A stretch of 64,000 nt of DNA from CAVWZH01 sp963765285 (GTDB taxonomy: Bacteria > Acidobacteriota > Terriglobia > Terriglobales > Acidobacteriaceae), in NCBI GenBank assembly GCA_963765285.1, contig CAVXVR010000003.1:744001-808000 (forward strand), written 5' to 3'. The position numbers and the translations under genes were made by a program. Below the pieces are notes generated by a model. The model searched no databases. It had not been told where the DNA came from and saw nothing but the letters and a program-made list of their open reading frames with translations. Numbering within the stretch: position 1 is the first letter of the stretch; every line of letters starts with the position of its first letter. Of this stretch, positions 49,968 through 58,908 are shown piece by piece.

Positions 49968-50378
49968 ATGTCCCTTGCCACAGAAGAACTTACGACTACC
50001 GAGACCGATACCGTTCAGGCTCTGGTGCGCTTGCTGCGAGGCCGCTCGGCCGACGAAATTCGCCAGCGTATGTATGACAACCCTCCGGGAAGCACCTGGT
50101 GGGCGGCCTGCAAGACTGAACTCGATCTGCGCAACAGCGAGCGCATGGCCAGCGCGATGGTCGATACTTCTCACGTACTCGATAAACTCAGGAGCGCAAC
50201 CGACCATCTCGATGAACTGACTGAGCGCGCGGTGCAGACTACGAATGAAGTCGCCGAAGTGGTTCAGCAGGTCCGCGAAGCCGGCCGGCGGATGGAGATT
50301 GCGACGTACGTGATCCTGGGAGTAGCGATCTTGCAGCTTTTCTACGTTGCTTACCAATTCTCTTCCAAGCATCCATAG
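49968..50378 (+). CDS. small coiled-coil membrane protein
   Basis: 136 aa from ATG 49968. A helical region (ETDTVQALVRLLRGRSADEI, LDLRNSERMASAMVDTSHVL) leads to a heptad-like coil (LRSATDHLDELTERAVQTTNEVAE in part) and a C-terminal transmembrane helix (TYVILGVAILQLFYVAYQF). This puts the coil in the cytoplasm. No family recognised; no link to the neighbours is evident. Confidence 0.65.
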   Translation: MSLATEELTTTETDTVQALVRLLRGRSADEIRQRMYDNPPGSTWWAACKTELDLRNSERMASAMVDTSHVLDKLRSATDHLDELTERAVQTTNEVAEVVQQVREAGRRMEIATYVILGVAILQLFYVAYQFSSKHP

Positions 50379-50438
50379 AGTTCTCAAGAACAGTCTGATT
50401 TGCGCCCGTCAGGGGCGTTTCGGGTACCATAGCTGCCC

Positions 50439-51937
50439 GTGGCCAAATACATCGGAGCCATCGACCAGGGCACGACCAGCACTCGCTTCATCCTCTTCGA
50501 CGCCACAAGCAAAGTTGTAGCCGCCGCGCAAAAGGAACATCAGCAAATTTATCCCCAGCCGGGCTGGGTGGAGCACGACCCCGCAGAGATTTGGCAGGCT
50601 ACGCAAGATGTGATCGAGCTGGCTTTGCAACAGTCGGGCGTCAGCGCTCGCGAAATTGCCGCCATCGGGACTACCAACCAACGGGAAACGACCGTCCTGT
50701 GGAATCGGAAGACTGGGAAACCGGTGGCGAATGCTTTGGTCTGGCAGGATACCCGCGTTTCCGATTATGTGGATGAACTTGCCCGCGATGGCGGCTTGGA
50801 CCGTTTTCGTGCCAAGACGGGCCTGCCCTTGAGCACTTATTTCAGCGGGTTGAAGATTCGCTGGCTCCTCGACAACGTTCCAGGAGCTCGAAAACTGGCA
50901 GAAGCCGGAGAGGTGCTATTTGGCAACATTGACAGTTTTCTAGTCTGGCATTTGACCGGAGGGTCGCACGGTGGTCTGCACATCACCGACGTCACCAACG
51001 CCAGCCGCACACAATTGATGAATTTGCAGACGCTGGCCTGGGACGCGGAATTGCTCAAAGCATTTGGAATTCCGCGAGTAATGTTGCCGGAGATTCGCTC
51101 GAGCAGCGAAACGTATGGCGAAGTGAATCGAGGCGCGCTCAAGGGAGTTGCGGTCGCGGGAATTCTGGGAGATCAGCAAGCCGCGCTCGTAGGGCAAGCC
51201 TGCTTTAATTCCGGAGAGGCCAAGAACACTTACGGGACCGGCTGCTTTCTACTGATGAATACCGGCAAGCGCCCGGTTCAATCGACCTGCGGCTTGCTCA
51301 CGACGGTCGCCTACAAAGTCGGTGACGCACCGGCCAGCTACGCTTTGGAAGGCAGCGTCGCTATCACGGGCGCTCTGGTGCAGTGGCTGCGCGACAATCT
51401 TGGCCTGATCAACTCGAGTCCTGAGATTGAAACGCTGGCGCGGACAGTGGAGGACAACGGCGGAGTTTATTTCGTCCCGGCTTTTTCCGGTCTATATGCC
51501 CCGTATTGGAAGCATGATGCCCGCGGCGTAATCGCCGGCTTGACCCGCTATGCCAACAAAGGACATCTGGCTCGCGCCGTACTCGAGGCAACCGCCTTCC
51601 AGACCCGGGAAGTGGTCGAAGCCATGGAAAAAGATTCCGGCATCGCACTCGACGTCCTGCGCGTGGATGGCGGCATGGTGGAGAACGATCTGCTCATGCA
51701 GTTCCAGGCAGACATTCTGAACCGGCCGGTGGTCCGACCGGCGATCAAGGAAACTACGTCGCTGGGAGCGGCTTACGCGGCGGGGTTGGCGGTGGGCTTC
51801 TTCAAGAATGTTGACGATCTGCGAGAGAGATGGTCGGCTGATCGCACGTGGACTCCGAACTTCGCCGAAGAAAACGTGAAGCGATGTACCGGATGTGGAA
51901 GAAGGCTGTGACGCGGTCGTTTGCGTGGGCAGAGTAG
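50439..51937 (+). CDS. glpK: glycerol kinase (C-terminal frameshift)
   Basis: FGGY-family kinase making sn-glycerol 3-phosphate. ATP/glycerol motifs: YIGAIDQGTTSTRFILFD, GTTNQRETTVLWNRKTGKPV, GILGDQQAALVGQACF and TYGTGCFLLMNTG. It starts with GTG; no clear Shine-Dalgarno is seen. The open frame ends at 51911 with CTGCGRRL, but one base less earlier the text near 51884 reads MYRMWKKAVTRSFAWAE and stops at 51937, matching the usual GlpK ending. So a base is missing near 51883. The glycerol facilitator and glpD are not adjacent. Confidence 0.92.
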
Positions 51938-52322
51938 GTTTCTCTCTCCCCGCTGCTTCGCCGATAATTACTTCCGGCGTGACCAGCGGAAGCCCCTCCA
52001 CCAATGCAGTGGCTCCGATGACGCGATCGGCTGGGTCTTTGGGGAAGTTGGCCGGAAGCCTCATGGCCTTAACGCACACCCGGCCAGTGATCGGCAGCAC
52101 CACGAACCTAGCCTCAACCTCCGAAAGGAATGTTTCCAGGCTGGCGTTCAGCTTGATACGCCCTTTGCTCTCAATCGTCGCGATCTCAAGCAGTGTGATG
52201 TCGGATATCGCAAGCCCTTGGCCGGCATGGCGGGTTTCTTCAATCACTGCTCTGGCTTTCTTCGAGATTCTGGTGGGCTCCAGCGCCAGCCAGGCCACAA
52301 CATGGGTATCCAGCAGAATCAT
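51936..52322 (-). pseudogene. PIN-domain toxin (VapC type), C-terminus lost
   Basis: Starts MILLDTHVVAWLALEPTRIS (first active-site Asp), then ISDITLLEIATIESKGRI (Glu) and NFPKDPADRVIGATALVEGL (Asp). The last Asp should follow LVT, but the frame reads LVTPEVIIGEAAG and runs on without a stop through the antisense of glpK to 51492, which cannot be real. The C-terminus is therefore shifted or lost near 51980. Its ATG overlaps the stop of the antitoxin remnant as ATGA (52319-52322). A former VapBC pair, probably inactive. Confidence 0.68.
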
Positions 52323-52552
52323 CGGAGATTGCCCCACTCCTCGGGGGAAAGCGCGGACGACACGACGTCGCCAGTTATCAAACCTTTGCCGCTGAAGAAA
52401 CCAAAGAATTTCGGTCCCGCAGTGTCGACCGGTACGAGCTTCGCGACGGGTTGCCATGTTTGGTGATCAGGATCGTTTCCGCTTGCTTTCGTCACCTCGT
52501 CCAGGATGGCAAGACAGTTGGTTTTGAAGCGTCGGCGGATACGGTTTTCTTA
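52319..52552 (-). pseudogene. Phd/YefM antitoxin remnant
   Basis: Three phases together give an antitoxin: FKTNCLAILDEVTKASG, then TILITKHG, then QPVAKLVPVDTAGPKFFGFF and the ending SSALSPEEWGNLR, whose stop overlaps the toxin start. No start codon is found where expected near 52552. At least two indels break it. A TATAAT box on the minus strand lies at 52575-52580, about 25 bp before the expected start. It shows that this was a complete toxin-antitoxin operon. Confidence 0.7.
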
Positions 52553-52740
52553 AGAAACTTTCAACGACCTGGTCATTATACCATGGTGAATCGAAAAATG
52601 TGCCCTCTTAAGCCAAACGAAGGGAGGCCGTTTGCGACGAACCTTTGATTGCGCTCGCTTGGCCGCATGGGGATAATCCTCGGTCTAGAGACAACGATTG
52701 GGAGTAACGGAATCAGCTACGTCGCACCACAACGACCGAA

Positions 52741-53715
52741 ATGGTTGACAAAGTGAAACAGGGCCATCAGCCAATCAGCAGCGTCCGGGAATTTATCTCT
52801 TGGTTTTGGGGATCCAAGAGACGAGGGAGCTTTACGGTATACCTCATTCGTCAGGCGCTCGCAGACGTCGGTCTCAAAACGATGCCCGATTTCGATGCGA
52901 CTTACCTCGATGCCGATATCAAGTTCGTTGCTGCCGACGCTCACACGGGGGCACAGCCTCAACCTGCCGAGATCGGACTAATCGTTGACGACGCGAGGTG
53001 ATGATGGATTCCGTCTCTGTTGGCGCCAGGGTAGACCCTAGTTACCGCGTGGCAAGATTGAAGTCGGCGCACACCATGCCCGTTGCGGTCGCACCTGAAA
53101 CGAGTGTGGCAGAGGCGGTCACAATCATGATGAAACAAGACTTCTCACAACTGCCGGTAATTAGCGGTGAGCGCACATTCAAAGGGCTAATTAGCTGGAA
53201 ATCATTGGGTAAGCGCCTCGCGATGTCAAAGAAGTGCTCCACGGTTCGAGAGGCAATGGAACCTGTCCATATAATCGACCTAGACACGTCACTATTCGAG
53301 GCGGTTGCCCTCATTGCGAAGCACGACAGTGTCCTAGTACGGGACGAGGCAGGTAGAGTCTGCGGCATCATGACCGCGTATGATGTGAGCCATACCTTCG
53401 CGGAGCTCGGCGAGCCTTGTTCTCGTTGCTGGGCGAGATCGAGAATCACGTCCGAGACATGATGGACGGCAAGTTTACGAGCGATGACCTAGCGAAATGG
53501 CGCGACCCACTTGATGAAACGCGGCCCGTTGTTGAGGGTCCAAACTCAATTCGGAGGCTATCCGGGCGACCTGCACGATTCATGTCTGGGAGAAGTCAGA
53601 ACTAGCCAAGATGCGGACGTTATGCTTCCACCGTTGAGGCGTAAGGGAGATTCGGAACGAAATTATGCACTTGATCCAGACGGAATCTGACGAGAAAGAT
53701 CTGACGAGTACGTGA
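52741..53715 (+). pseudogene. broken CBS-domain / HEPN (Swt1-like) protein
   Basis: Pieces in successive frames read as one protein. 52741-53001: SSVREFISWFWGSKRRGSFT and a DNA- or RNA-binding-like start. 52998 to about 53420: two CBS domains (HTMPVAVAPETSVAEAVTIM, DFSQLPVISGERTFKGLISW, TVREAMEPVHIIDLDTSLFE). 53417-53600: LLGEIENHVRDMMDGKFTSD. About 53641-53715: VREIRNEIMHLIQTE with the HEPN RNxxxH motif (H at 53668-53670). At least four indels and one stop (near 53635) break the frame. The intact family joins nucleotide-sensing CBS domains to a HEPN ribonuclease-like domain. Now dead. Confidence 0.72.
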
Positions 53716-53787
53716 GTTGGCGTGAACGGCTCGAGCGGTCAAGGAAATCGCAGCGGCGTCGGGATAGGTACCGACCACGGGGAGTCC

Positions 53788-55593
53788 CTAGCTGCCCTCC
53801 CCCACCTTCAGCACCGCCAGAAACGCCTCCTGCGGAATGTCCACCCGGCCGATGCGCTTCATACGCTTCTTTCCCTCTTTCTGCTTTTCGAGCAGCTTGC
53901 GTTTGCGGGTGATGTCGCCGCCGTAGCACTTGGCCAGCACGTTCTTGCGGATGGCGGAGACCGTTTCGCGCGCGATGATCTTCGCCCCAATCGACGCCTG
54001 GATCGCGACCTCAAACATTTGGCGGGGAATCAGTTCTCGCATTTTGGAAACCAGCAGCCTGCCGCGCTCGTAGGCGAAGTCGCGGTGCACGATGATGGAG
54101 AGAGCGTCTACCGGTTCGCCGGCGACGAGAATATCGAGTTTAACCATGGGCGATTCCCAGTAATCGGCGAGATGGTAATCGAGCGACGCGTAGCCCCGCG
54201 AGACTGACTTCAGGCGATCGTAGAAATCGAGCACAATTTCATTCAGCGGCAGCTCGTAGTGCAGCATCACGCGATTCGAAGTCACGTACTCGAAGGTTTT
54301 CTGCTTACCGCGTTTTTCTTCCACCAGCTTCAGGATTCCGCCGACGTATTCTTCGTTGGTCAGGATCGTCGCCAGGATGATCGGCTCCTGCACCTTGGCA
54401 ATTTCACTCGGATCTGGCCAGCGCGAAGGATTATCTACTTCGATCAATTTGCCGTCGGTCAGCGTGATCTTGTAGCGCACGCTCGGAGCGGTAGTGATCA
54501 GCTCGAGGTTGAACTCACGCTCCAGCCGCTCCTGAATGATCTCCATGTGAAGCAGGCCGAGAAAGCCGCAACGAAAGCCAAAACCCAAAGCCACGGAACT
54601 TTCCGGCTCAAAGAAGAACGACGAATCATTGAGCCGCAGTTTTTCCAGCGCTTCGCGCAGCTGGGTGTGCTCATGCGCATCGACGGTGTAGAGTCCGGCG
54701 AAAACCATGGGCTTGATTTCTTCGAAGCCAGGCAGCGGCTCGATGGCGGGATTGGATTCGTCGGTAATGGTGTCGCCGATTTTCGTATCCGCAACGTTTT
54801 TGATATTCGCGATCAGGAAACCAACTTCGCCAGCCTTCAATTCGTCAACTACGACGGGCTTGGGAGTGAGCACGCCGAGGGTTTCCACATCGAGCACCCG
54901 GTTGTTCCACATCAGGCGAATCTTTTGCCCGTTGCGCAGCGATCCCTGGAACACGCGAGTCAGCACGACCACGCCGCGATAGGTATCGAACCAGGAGTCG
55001 AAGATGAGGGCTTGCAGGCGATTCTCTGGATTTCCCTTGGGCGGAGGAATGCGTTTGACGACGGCCTCGAGCACGTCGGGAACGCCTTGCCCCGTCTTCG
55101 CGCTGATCAGAATCGCATCGGATGCGTCGAGGCCGACAGCTCCTTCGATCATCTCTTTGGTGCGTTCCACGTCGGCGCTGGGCAGATCGATTTTGTTGAT
55201 GACGGGAATAATTTCAAGGCCATGATTGATGGCCAGGTAAGAATTCGCCAGCGTCTGCGCTTCGACGCCCTGGGAAGCGTCCACAATCAGCAGCGCGCCT
55301 TCACAGGAGGCCAGCGATCGCGACACCTCGTAGGAAAAATCTACGTGACCGGGCGTGTCGATCAGGTTGAGTTGATAGGTTTCCCCGTCATGCGCCGTGT
55401 ACATCATGCGCACCGCGTGGGCCTTGATCGTGATGCCGCGCTCGCGTTCCAGATCCATGGAATCGAGCACCTGCTCCTGCATTTCGCGCGCGGTGAGCGA
55501 TCCGGTCATTTCCAGCAGGCGGTCGGCCAGCGTGGATTTGCCATGGTCGATGTGGGCGATGATCGCGAAATTGCGGATGTGGGAGGAATCCAT
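53788..55593 (-). CDS. lepA: elongation factor 4 (LepA)
   Basis: 601 aa from ATG 55593 (MDSSHIRNFAIIAHIDHGKS), a typical length; a longer frame to 55665 is not needed. G1 is AHIDHGKST, G2 RERGITIKA, G3 DTPGHVDF, G4 NKID. The C-terminal domain unique to LepA has IGAKIIARETVSAIRKNVLA and CYGGDITRKRKLLEKQKEGK. This GTPase acts on stalled or mis-translocated ribosomes and in initiation. Frame intact. The gene is divergent from a small gene, with starts 85 bp apart. Confidence 0.96.
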   Translation of the reverse strand: MDSSHIRNFAIIAHIDHGKSTLADRLLEMTGSLTAREMQEQVLDSMDLERERGITIKAHAVRMMYTAHDGETYQLNLIDTPGHVDFSYEVSRSLASCEGALLIVDASQGVEAQTLANSYLAINHGLEIIPVINKIDLPSADVERTKEMIEGAVGLDASDAILISAKTGQGVPDVLEAVVKRIPPPKGNPENRLQALIFDSWFDTYRGVVVLTRVFQGSLRNGQKIRLMWNNRVLDVETLGVLTPKPVVVDELKAGEVGFLIANIKNVADTKIGDTITDESNPAIEPLPGFEEIKPMVFAGLYTVDAHEHTQLREALEKLRLNDSSFFFEPESSVALGFGFRCGFLGLLHMEIIQERLEREFNLELITTAPSVRYKITLTDGKLIEVDNPSRWPDPSEIAKVQEPIILATILTNEEYVGGILKLVEEKRGKQKTFEYVTSNRVMLHYELPLNEIVLDFYDRLKSVSRGYASLDYHLADYWESPMVKLDILVAGEPVDALSIIVHRDFAYERGRLLVSKMRELIPRQMFEVAIQASIGAKIIARETVSAIRKNVLAKCYGGDITRKRKLLEKQKEGKKRMKRIGRVDIPQEAFLAVLKVGEGS

Positions 55594-55677
55594 GAGTAAG
55601 GCCGGAATATCGATTCTATCAGGCGAAACTCGCGGGAACGAAGACGCCGTCCACGCCCATCGCATAAAATGTCTGTT

Positions 55678-56115
55678 ATGCGTTATCTGGTAAGAGCACA
55701 GGTGAAGCCCGGCAAAGAACGGGAGTTGCTGCGGGCGATTGAGGATGAAACTCTCGGCAAGGGATCAGTCGCCGAGGGCGAATATCTGCGCAACATGAAG
55801 GACGCACGGCTTTGCGCAGACCAAACCGCGCGCTGGGTTGAAGTGTGTTACTGTCCGACTCCGCTCCTGGAAGAGCAGCCCTACTGGGAACAATATTTCG
55901 AGCTGGCAAAGGTGCAGGACGCGCATGACCGCCGCCGTTGCCGCGATCAGAATGGTTCCGAACCCTGGGCGTGCGGCAACTGCGATTGCACCGAGCGACT
56001 TGAGCAGCGATTGCAGGAACAAGCTCAGCCCTTCCTGCGGGTGCTGAACGACCTCGTACGGAATTCGACGACAACCGGCGCGAACTTCCGTAAAGACGAG
56101 CAAGGGCGGGATTGA
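55678..56115 (+). CDS. conserved hypothetical cysteine-containing protein
   Basis: 145 aa from ATG 55678 (MRYLVRAQVKPGKERELLRA). A ferredoxin-like alpha/beta dimer fold is suggested by the first 70 residues. Four cysteines cluster at CYCPTPLL and WACGNCDCTERLEQ and may bind metal. No signal or membrane segment. The family is common in soil bacteria with no role known. It shares the divergent promoter area with lepA; maf follows after 44 bp. Confidence 0.68.
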   Translation: MRYLVRAQVKPGKERELLRAIEDETLGKGSVAEGEYLRNMKDARLCADQTARWVEVCYCPTPLLEEQPYWEQYFELAKVQDAHDRRRCRDQNGSEPWACGNCDCTERLEQRLQEQAQPFLRVLNDLVRNSTTTGANFRKDEQGRD

Positions 56116-56125
56116 CGCGACAGAT

Positions 56126-56151
56126 CTCAGTTACCAGTTCTCAGTTCCCAG
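56126..56151. repeat. short tandem repeat, unit like CAGTTCC
   Basis: CTCAGTTACCAGTTCTCAGTTCCCAG-type units fill the short gap before maf. The reverse complement of the same units is inside maf at 56499-56530. See also 9698-9735. Confidence 0.65.
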
Positions 56152-56159
56152 ATTCGGAC

Positions 56160-56759
56160 ATGGCGCCCGCACTCATTCTTGCTTCCGCTTCGCCCCGGCG
56201 CCAGGAACTGCTGCGCAGCGCAGGCGTCGCGTTTGCGGTTCATCCGGCAGATGTTGACGAAACGCTTCGCGAAGGGGAAGCGCCGCAAGCCTGTGCTGAG
56301 AGATTAGCCAGAGAAAAAGCGATGGCTGTTTTTCGCGCGCGTCCCGGCAACTACGTTCTCGGCGCCGATACGATTGTTGTCGTCGGCGCGGAAATTCTTG
56401 GCAAACCTCGCGACCAGGCTGATGCCGCGCGCATGCTACGGCTGTTGGCGGGGCGCATTCATCGCGTGGTCACTGGAGTCTGCCTCATAGGGCCTGCGCT
56501 GGGAACTGAGAGCCGGGAACTGAAAACCGGTTTTGAAGACATGCGCTCTCAAACGACCGACGTCACCGTGAGCGAATTATCCAATGAGGAGATTCGCGAC
56601 TACGTCGCCACCGGCGAGCCTATGGATAAGGCCGGAGCATACGCCATTCAGGGCATAGCTTCCCGCTGGATCACCAGAATCGAGGGCGACTATTGCAATG
56701 TGGTAGGACTGCCGGTGGCGATGGTGTACGGCATGTTGCGAGAGCACGGGGTATTGTAA
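56160..56759 (+). CDS. maf: Maf nucleoside triphosphate pyrophosphatase
   Basis: 199 aa from ATG 56160. LILASASPRRQELLRSAGVA is the Maf signature; VLGADTIVVVGAEILGKPRD and ATGEPMDKAGAYAIQGIASR complete the active site. Maf proteins hydrolyse non-canonical or modified nucleotides (dTTP/UTP or m7GTP) and affect septum formation. Between GVCLIGP and RSQTTDVTV there is an insert of about 12 residues (ALGTESRELKTGFEDM) encoded by a copy of the local tandem repeat (56499-56530). The frame is kept. Confidence 0.93.
   Translation: MAPALILASASPRRQELLRSAGVAFAVHPADVDETLREGEAPQACAERLAREKAMAVFRARPGNYVLGADTIVVVGAEILGKPRDQADAARMLRLLAGRIHRVVTGVCLIGPALGTESRELKTGFEDMRSQTTDVTVSELSNEEIRDYVATGEPMDKAGAYAIQGIASRWITRIEGDYCNVVGLPVAMVYGMLREHGVL
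56499..56530. repeat. tandem-repeat copy inside maf
   Basis: CTGGGAACTGAGAGCCGGG then AACTGAAAACCGG is the reverse complement of the CAGTTCCCAG-type units before maf. It adds in-frame residues GTESRELKTG to the enzyme. Confidence 0.6.
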
Positions 56760-56783
56760 GAGCACAGGACGACGTGCGGAGGG

Positions 56784-56972
56784 CTATGACTTTTTTTCGC
56801 CTTCTTTGTCTTTATCATCTTTGCTTTCTTCGCCATCTTTAACCGCGGACTTGAAGTTCTTAATCCCTTCGCCCAAGCCTTTGCCCAGATCGGCGAGCTT
56901 GCTGGGCCCGAAGATCAACAATGCGATGGCCAGAAGCAGCAAAATCTCCGGCAACCCCAATTTTCCCGGCAT
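56784..56972 (-). CDS. tatA: twin-arginine translocase subunit TatA/E
   Basis: 62 aa from ATG 56972, with GGAGGTT 6 nt upstream. N-terminal helix PEILLLLAIALLIFGPSKLA, the FGPxKLP-like hinge, then the amphipathic helix DLGKGLGEGIKNFKSAVKDG and a charged tail. TatA oligomers form the pore for folded Tat substrates; the serine hydrolase at 33590 and others with twin-Arg leaders would use it. tatB and tatC are not adjacent. Confidence 0.92.
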   Translation of the reverse strand: MPGKLGLPEILLLLAIALLIFGPSKLADLGKGLGEGIKNFKSAVKDGEESKDDKDKEGEKKS

Positions 56973-57078
56973 GTAAGAACCTCCAGCGGGGTTCGCCAAG
57001 GGCGCGGGAGCGCGTTCCAGTGTGCAGCAGATACCCCTGTGGAAATTCTAGGCTCGGGGAGAGCCGGAGTCAAAGCTG

Positions 57079-58269
57079 TTACGCACTCTCGATCAATTGA
57101 GTCAGCAGCACAGCCCGGCGAGGCAATGGCGCCAGCAGAATGGACTCGTGGCTGGCATGGGCGCCTTCGCCCACTCCGCCCAGCCCATCCAGCGTGGGAA
57201 TGCCCAGTCCCGCCGTGAAGTTCCCGTCAGAACCTCCTCCGACCGCTGCCTCTTGCAACTTCCAGCGTAGTTGCTTCGCGATCTCGAAGGCTTTCCGGTA
57301 GAGCTCCGCCACGCCCGCGTTGCGCTCCATAGGAGGTCGGTTGATACCGCCCTTGATGGTCAACTTGCATTTGCGGTTGAAGGTTTTCAGCGAGCGCAGC
57401 TTGCGATCGATCGCAACTCCGTCTTTCATGCGTGCGATGCGCACGTCGAGCACCGCGGTTGCCTCGGCGGGAATGACGTTGCTGCGTGTCCCGCCGGAGA
57501 CTACTCCTACGTTCAACGTGAGGCCGCGCTTCAAATCTACGAGCTTGGAGATGCGCTCGATCTGCCTCGCCAGTTCCAGGATGGCGCTCTGGCCTTTCTC
57601 AAAATCGAGACCCGCGTGCGCGGCTTTGCCGGTAACTTTGATCTGATATTCGCCCACACCCTTGCGCGCGGTCTTCACTGCGCCCTGCAGACCGTAAGCA
57701 GGCTCCAGGACCAGCACTGCAGCCGACCTTCTCGCCACGGATTCTGTGATCCGGCGGGAAGAATCGCTGCCGACTTCTTCGTCAGAAACCAGCAGAACCG
57801 TCACCGGCCGCGGCAAGCCTCGCCCATGCCACGTTTGCAGGCCTTCGAGAGCCTGCAGCATCAGAGCGATTCCGGACTTCATGTCGAGCGAACCCGGGCC
57901 CCACAATTGCCCGTTTGCGACGCGGCAAGGCATGCTGGCCAGAGTGCCCAAGGGATACACCGTATCCAGGTGACCGAGCAGCAACACCGGTTCGCCGCGT
58001 TTACCGGCGAAATCCACCTGCAAGTGGTTGCCGAATGTTTCCGCGCGATGGAACTTGGCGTGGCCGCCCAGCGCTTCGAACCGGCCAGCGAGGAGCGCGC
58101 CCAGCCGATCCACGGCTTCTTTATTGTCGCTGGGCGATTCCACTTCGACCAAATGACGAATGGTTTCAGTAAGCGCGTCCAAACGCTCCGTAAAATAATT
58201 TAACCGAGCCGCGGAATCGACTACATCATTTCCACCACCCTGACTCTGCCCCGATTTCATGCGCCCCAT
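57079..58269 (-). CDS. M20-family metallopeptidase (CPG2-like)
   Basis: 396 aa cytoplasmic dizinc peptidase. LLGHLDTVYPLG has the first His and the catalytic Asp, GPGSLDMKSGIALML the bridging Asp, and VLLVSDEEVGSDSSR the catalytic Glu pair. The dimerisation domain (residues about 200-310: AAHAGLDFEKGQSAILELA) is present. Closest to carboxypeptidase G2 / glutamate carboxypeptidases, which cut C-terminal Glu or similar groups. An N-terminal tail (MGRMKSGQSQGGGND) may be too long. Divergent from fabZ. Confidence 0.87.
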   Translation of the reverse strand: MGRMKSGQSQGGGNDVVDSAARLNYFTERLDALTETIRHLVEVESPSDNKEAVDRLGALLAGRFEALGGHAKFHRAETFGNHLQVDFAGKRGEPVLLLGHLDTVYPLGTLASMPCRVANGQLWGPGSLDMKSGIALMLQALEGLQTWHGRGLPRPVTVLLVSDEEVGSDSSRRITESVARRSAAVLVLEPAYGLQGAVKTARKGVGEYQIKVTGKAAHAGLDFEKGQSAILELARQIERISKLVDLKRGLTLNVGVVSGGTRSNVIPAEATAVLDVRIARMKDGVAIDRKLRSLKTFNRKCKLTIKGGINRPPMERNAGVAELYRKAFEIAKQLRWKLQEAAVGGGSDGNFTAGLGIPTLDGLGGVGEGAHASHESILLAPLPRRAVLLTQLIESA

Positions 58270-58325
58270 GCCTTCCCGGATGTCGTATCCCGCTTCGCGA
58301 ACGTTTCTAACGCGCCGACGTACAG

Positions 58326-58331
58326 TATAAT
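58326..58331 (+). promoter_or_regulatory. -10 box before fabZ
   Basis: TATAAT at 58326-58331; the -35 region (GTTTCT at 58303-58308) is weak. A start near 58338 gives a short leader for the fabZ-lpxA unit. Confidence 0.45.
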
Positions 58332-58364
58332 CGTCGCTCTGGACGTGATGCGTCTGGCGCGAAG

Positions 58365-58901
58365 ATGACCGATACTGCTCACCCTGCCACGGAAGCTCCA
58401 GCCAAGACCACGCTGGACATCAACGATATTCTGCAGATCCTCCCGCACCGCTATCCGTTTCTGTTGATCGATCGGGTGACCGAAATTGTCCGGAAAGAAC
58501 GGATTGTCGCCCTCAAGAACGTCACCATCAACGAGCCGTTTTTTGCCGGACATTTTCCCGGCCTGCCCATCATGCCGGGCGTGTTAATCGTCGAGGCCAT
58601 GGCCCAGGCCGGAGGAGCGCTGCTGCTGACTGAGGTCGAAGACCGGGACAGCAAGCTGATGGTCTTCACCGGGATTGAGCGCGCCCGGTTTCGGCGTCCC
58701 GTCGGACCCGGCGACCAGTTGAGGCTGGAAGTGCGAGTGATCGGGTGGCGGGCGGTGGCGCGCTTGATCGCTGCCAAGATGCAAGGAACCGCATATGTGA
58801 ACAGCCAGCGCGTGGCCGAAGCAACCGTGAGCTGCCAGTTGATCGACAAAGTCCGGGTGCAGAACGATGCTGCCGCGGATAATGAAAATCATGGCGCTTG
58901 A
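58365..58901 (+). CDS. fabZ: (3R)-hydroxyacyl-ACP dehydratase FabZ
   Basis: 178 aa. The hot-dog core has LPHRYPFLLIDRV, the catalytic His in FFAGHFPGLPIMPGV and the catalytic Glu in VEAMAQAGG. It dehydrates 3-hydroxyacyl-ACP in fatty acid elongation, and its substrate is also the acyl donor for LpxA, which explains the pairing. Slightly extended at both ends compared with the 150-aa norm. The 3' end meets lpxA closely. Confidence 0.95.
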   Translation: MTDTAHPATEAPAKTTLDINDILQILPHRYPFLLIDRVTEIVRKERIVALKNVTINEPFFAGHFPGLPIMPGVLIVEAMAQAGGALLLTEVEDRDSKLMVFTGIERARFRRPVGPGDQLRLEVRVIGWRAVARLIAAKMQGTAYVNSQRVAEATVSCQLIDKVRVQNDAAADNENHGA

Positions 58902-58908
58902 CGTTCTC

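Noticed and set aside
49830..50387. 185-aa minus-strand frame opposite the coiled-coil membrane protein
   Set aside because: The plus-strand frame has a clean coil and membrane helix; the minus frame has no pattern.
54259..55599. 446-aa open frame on the plus strand across lepA
   Set aside because: Antisense to an intact lepA with all G motifs.
57271..58203. 310-aa open frame opposite the M20 peptidase
   Set aside because: Shadow of a gene with complete metal ligands.
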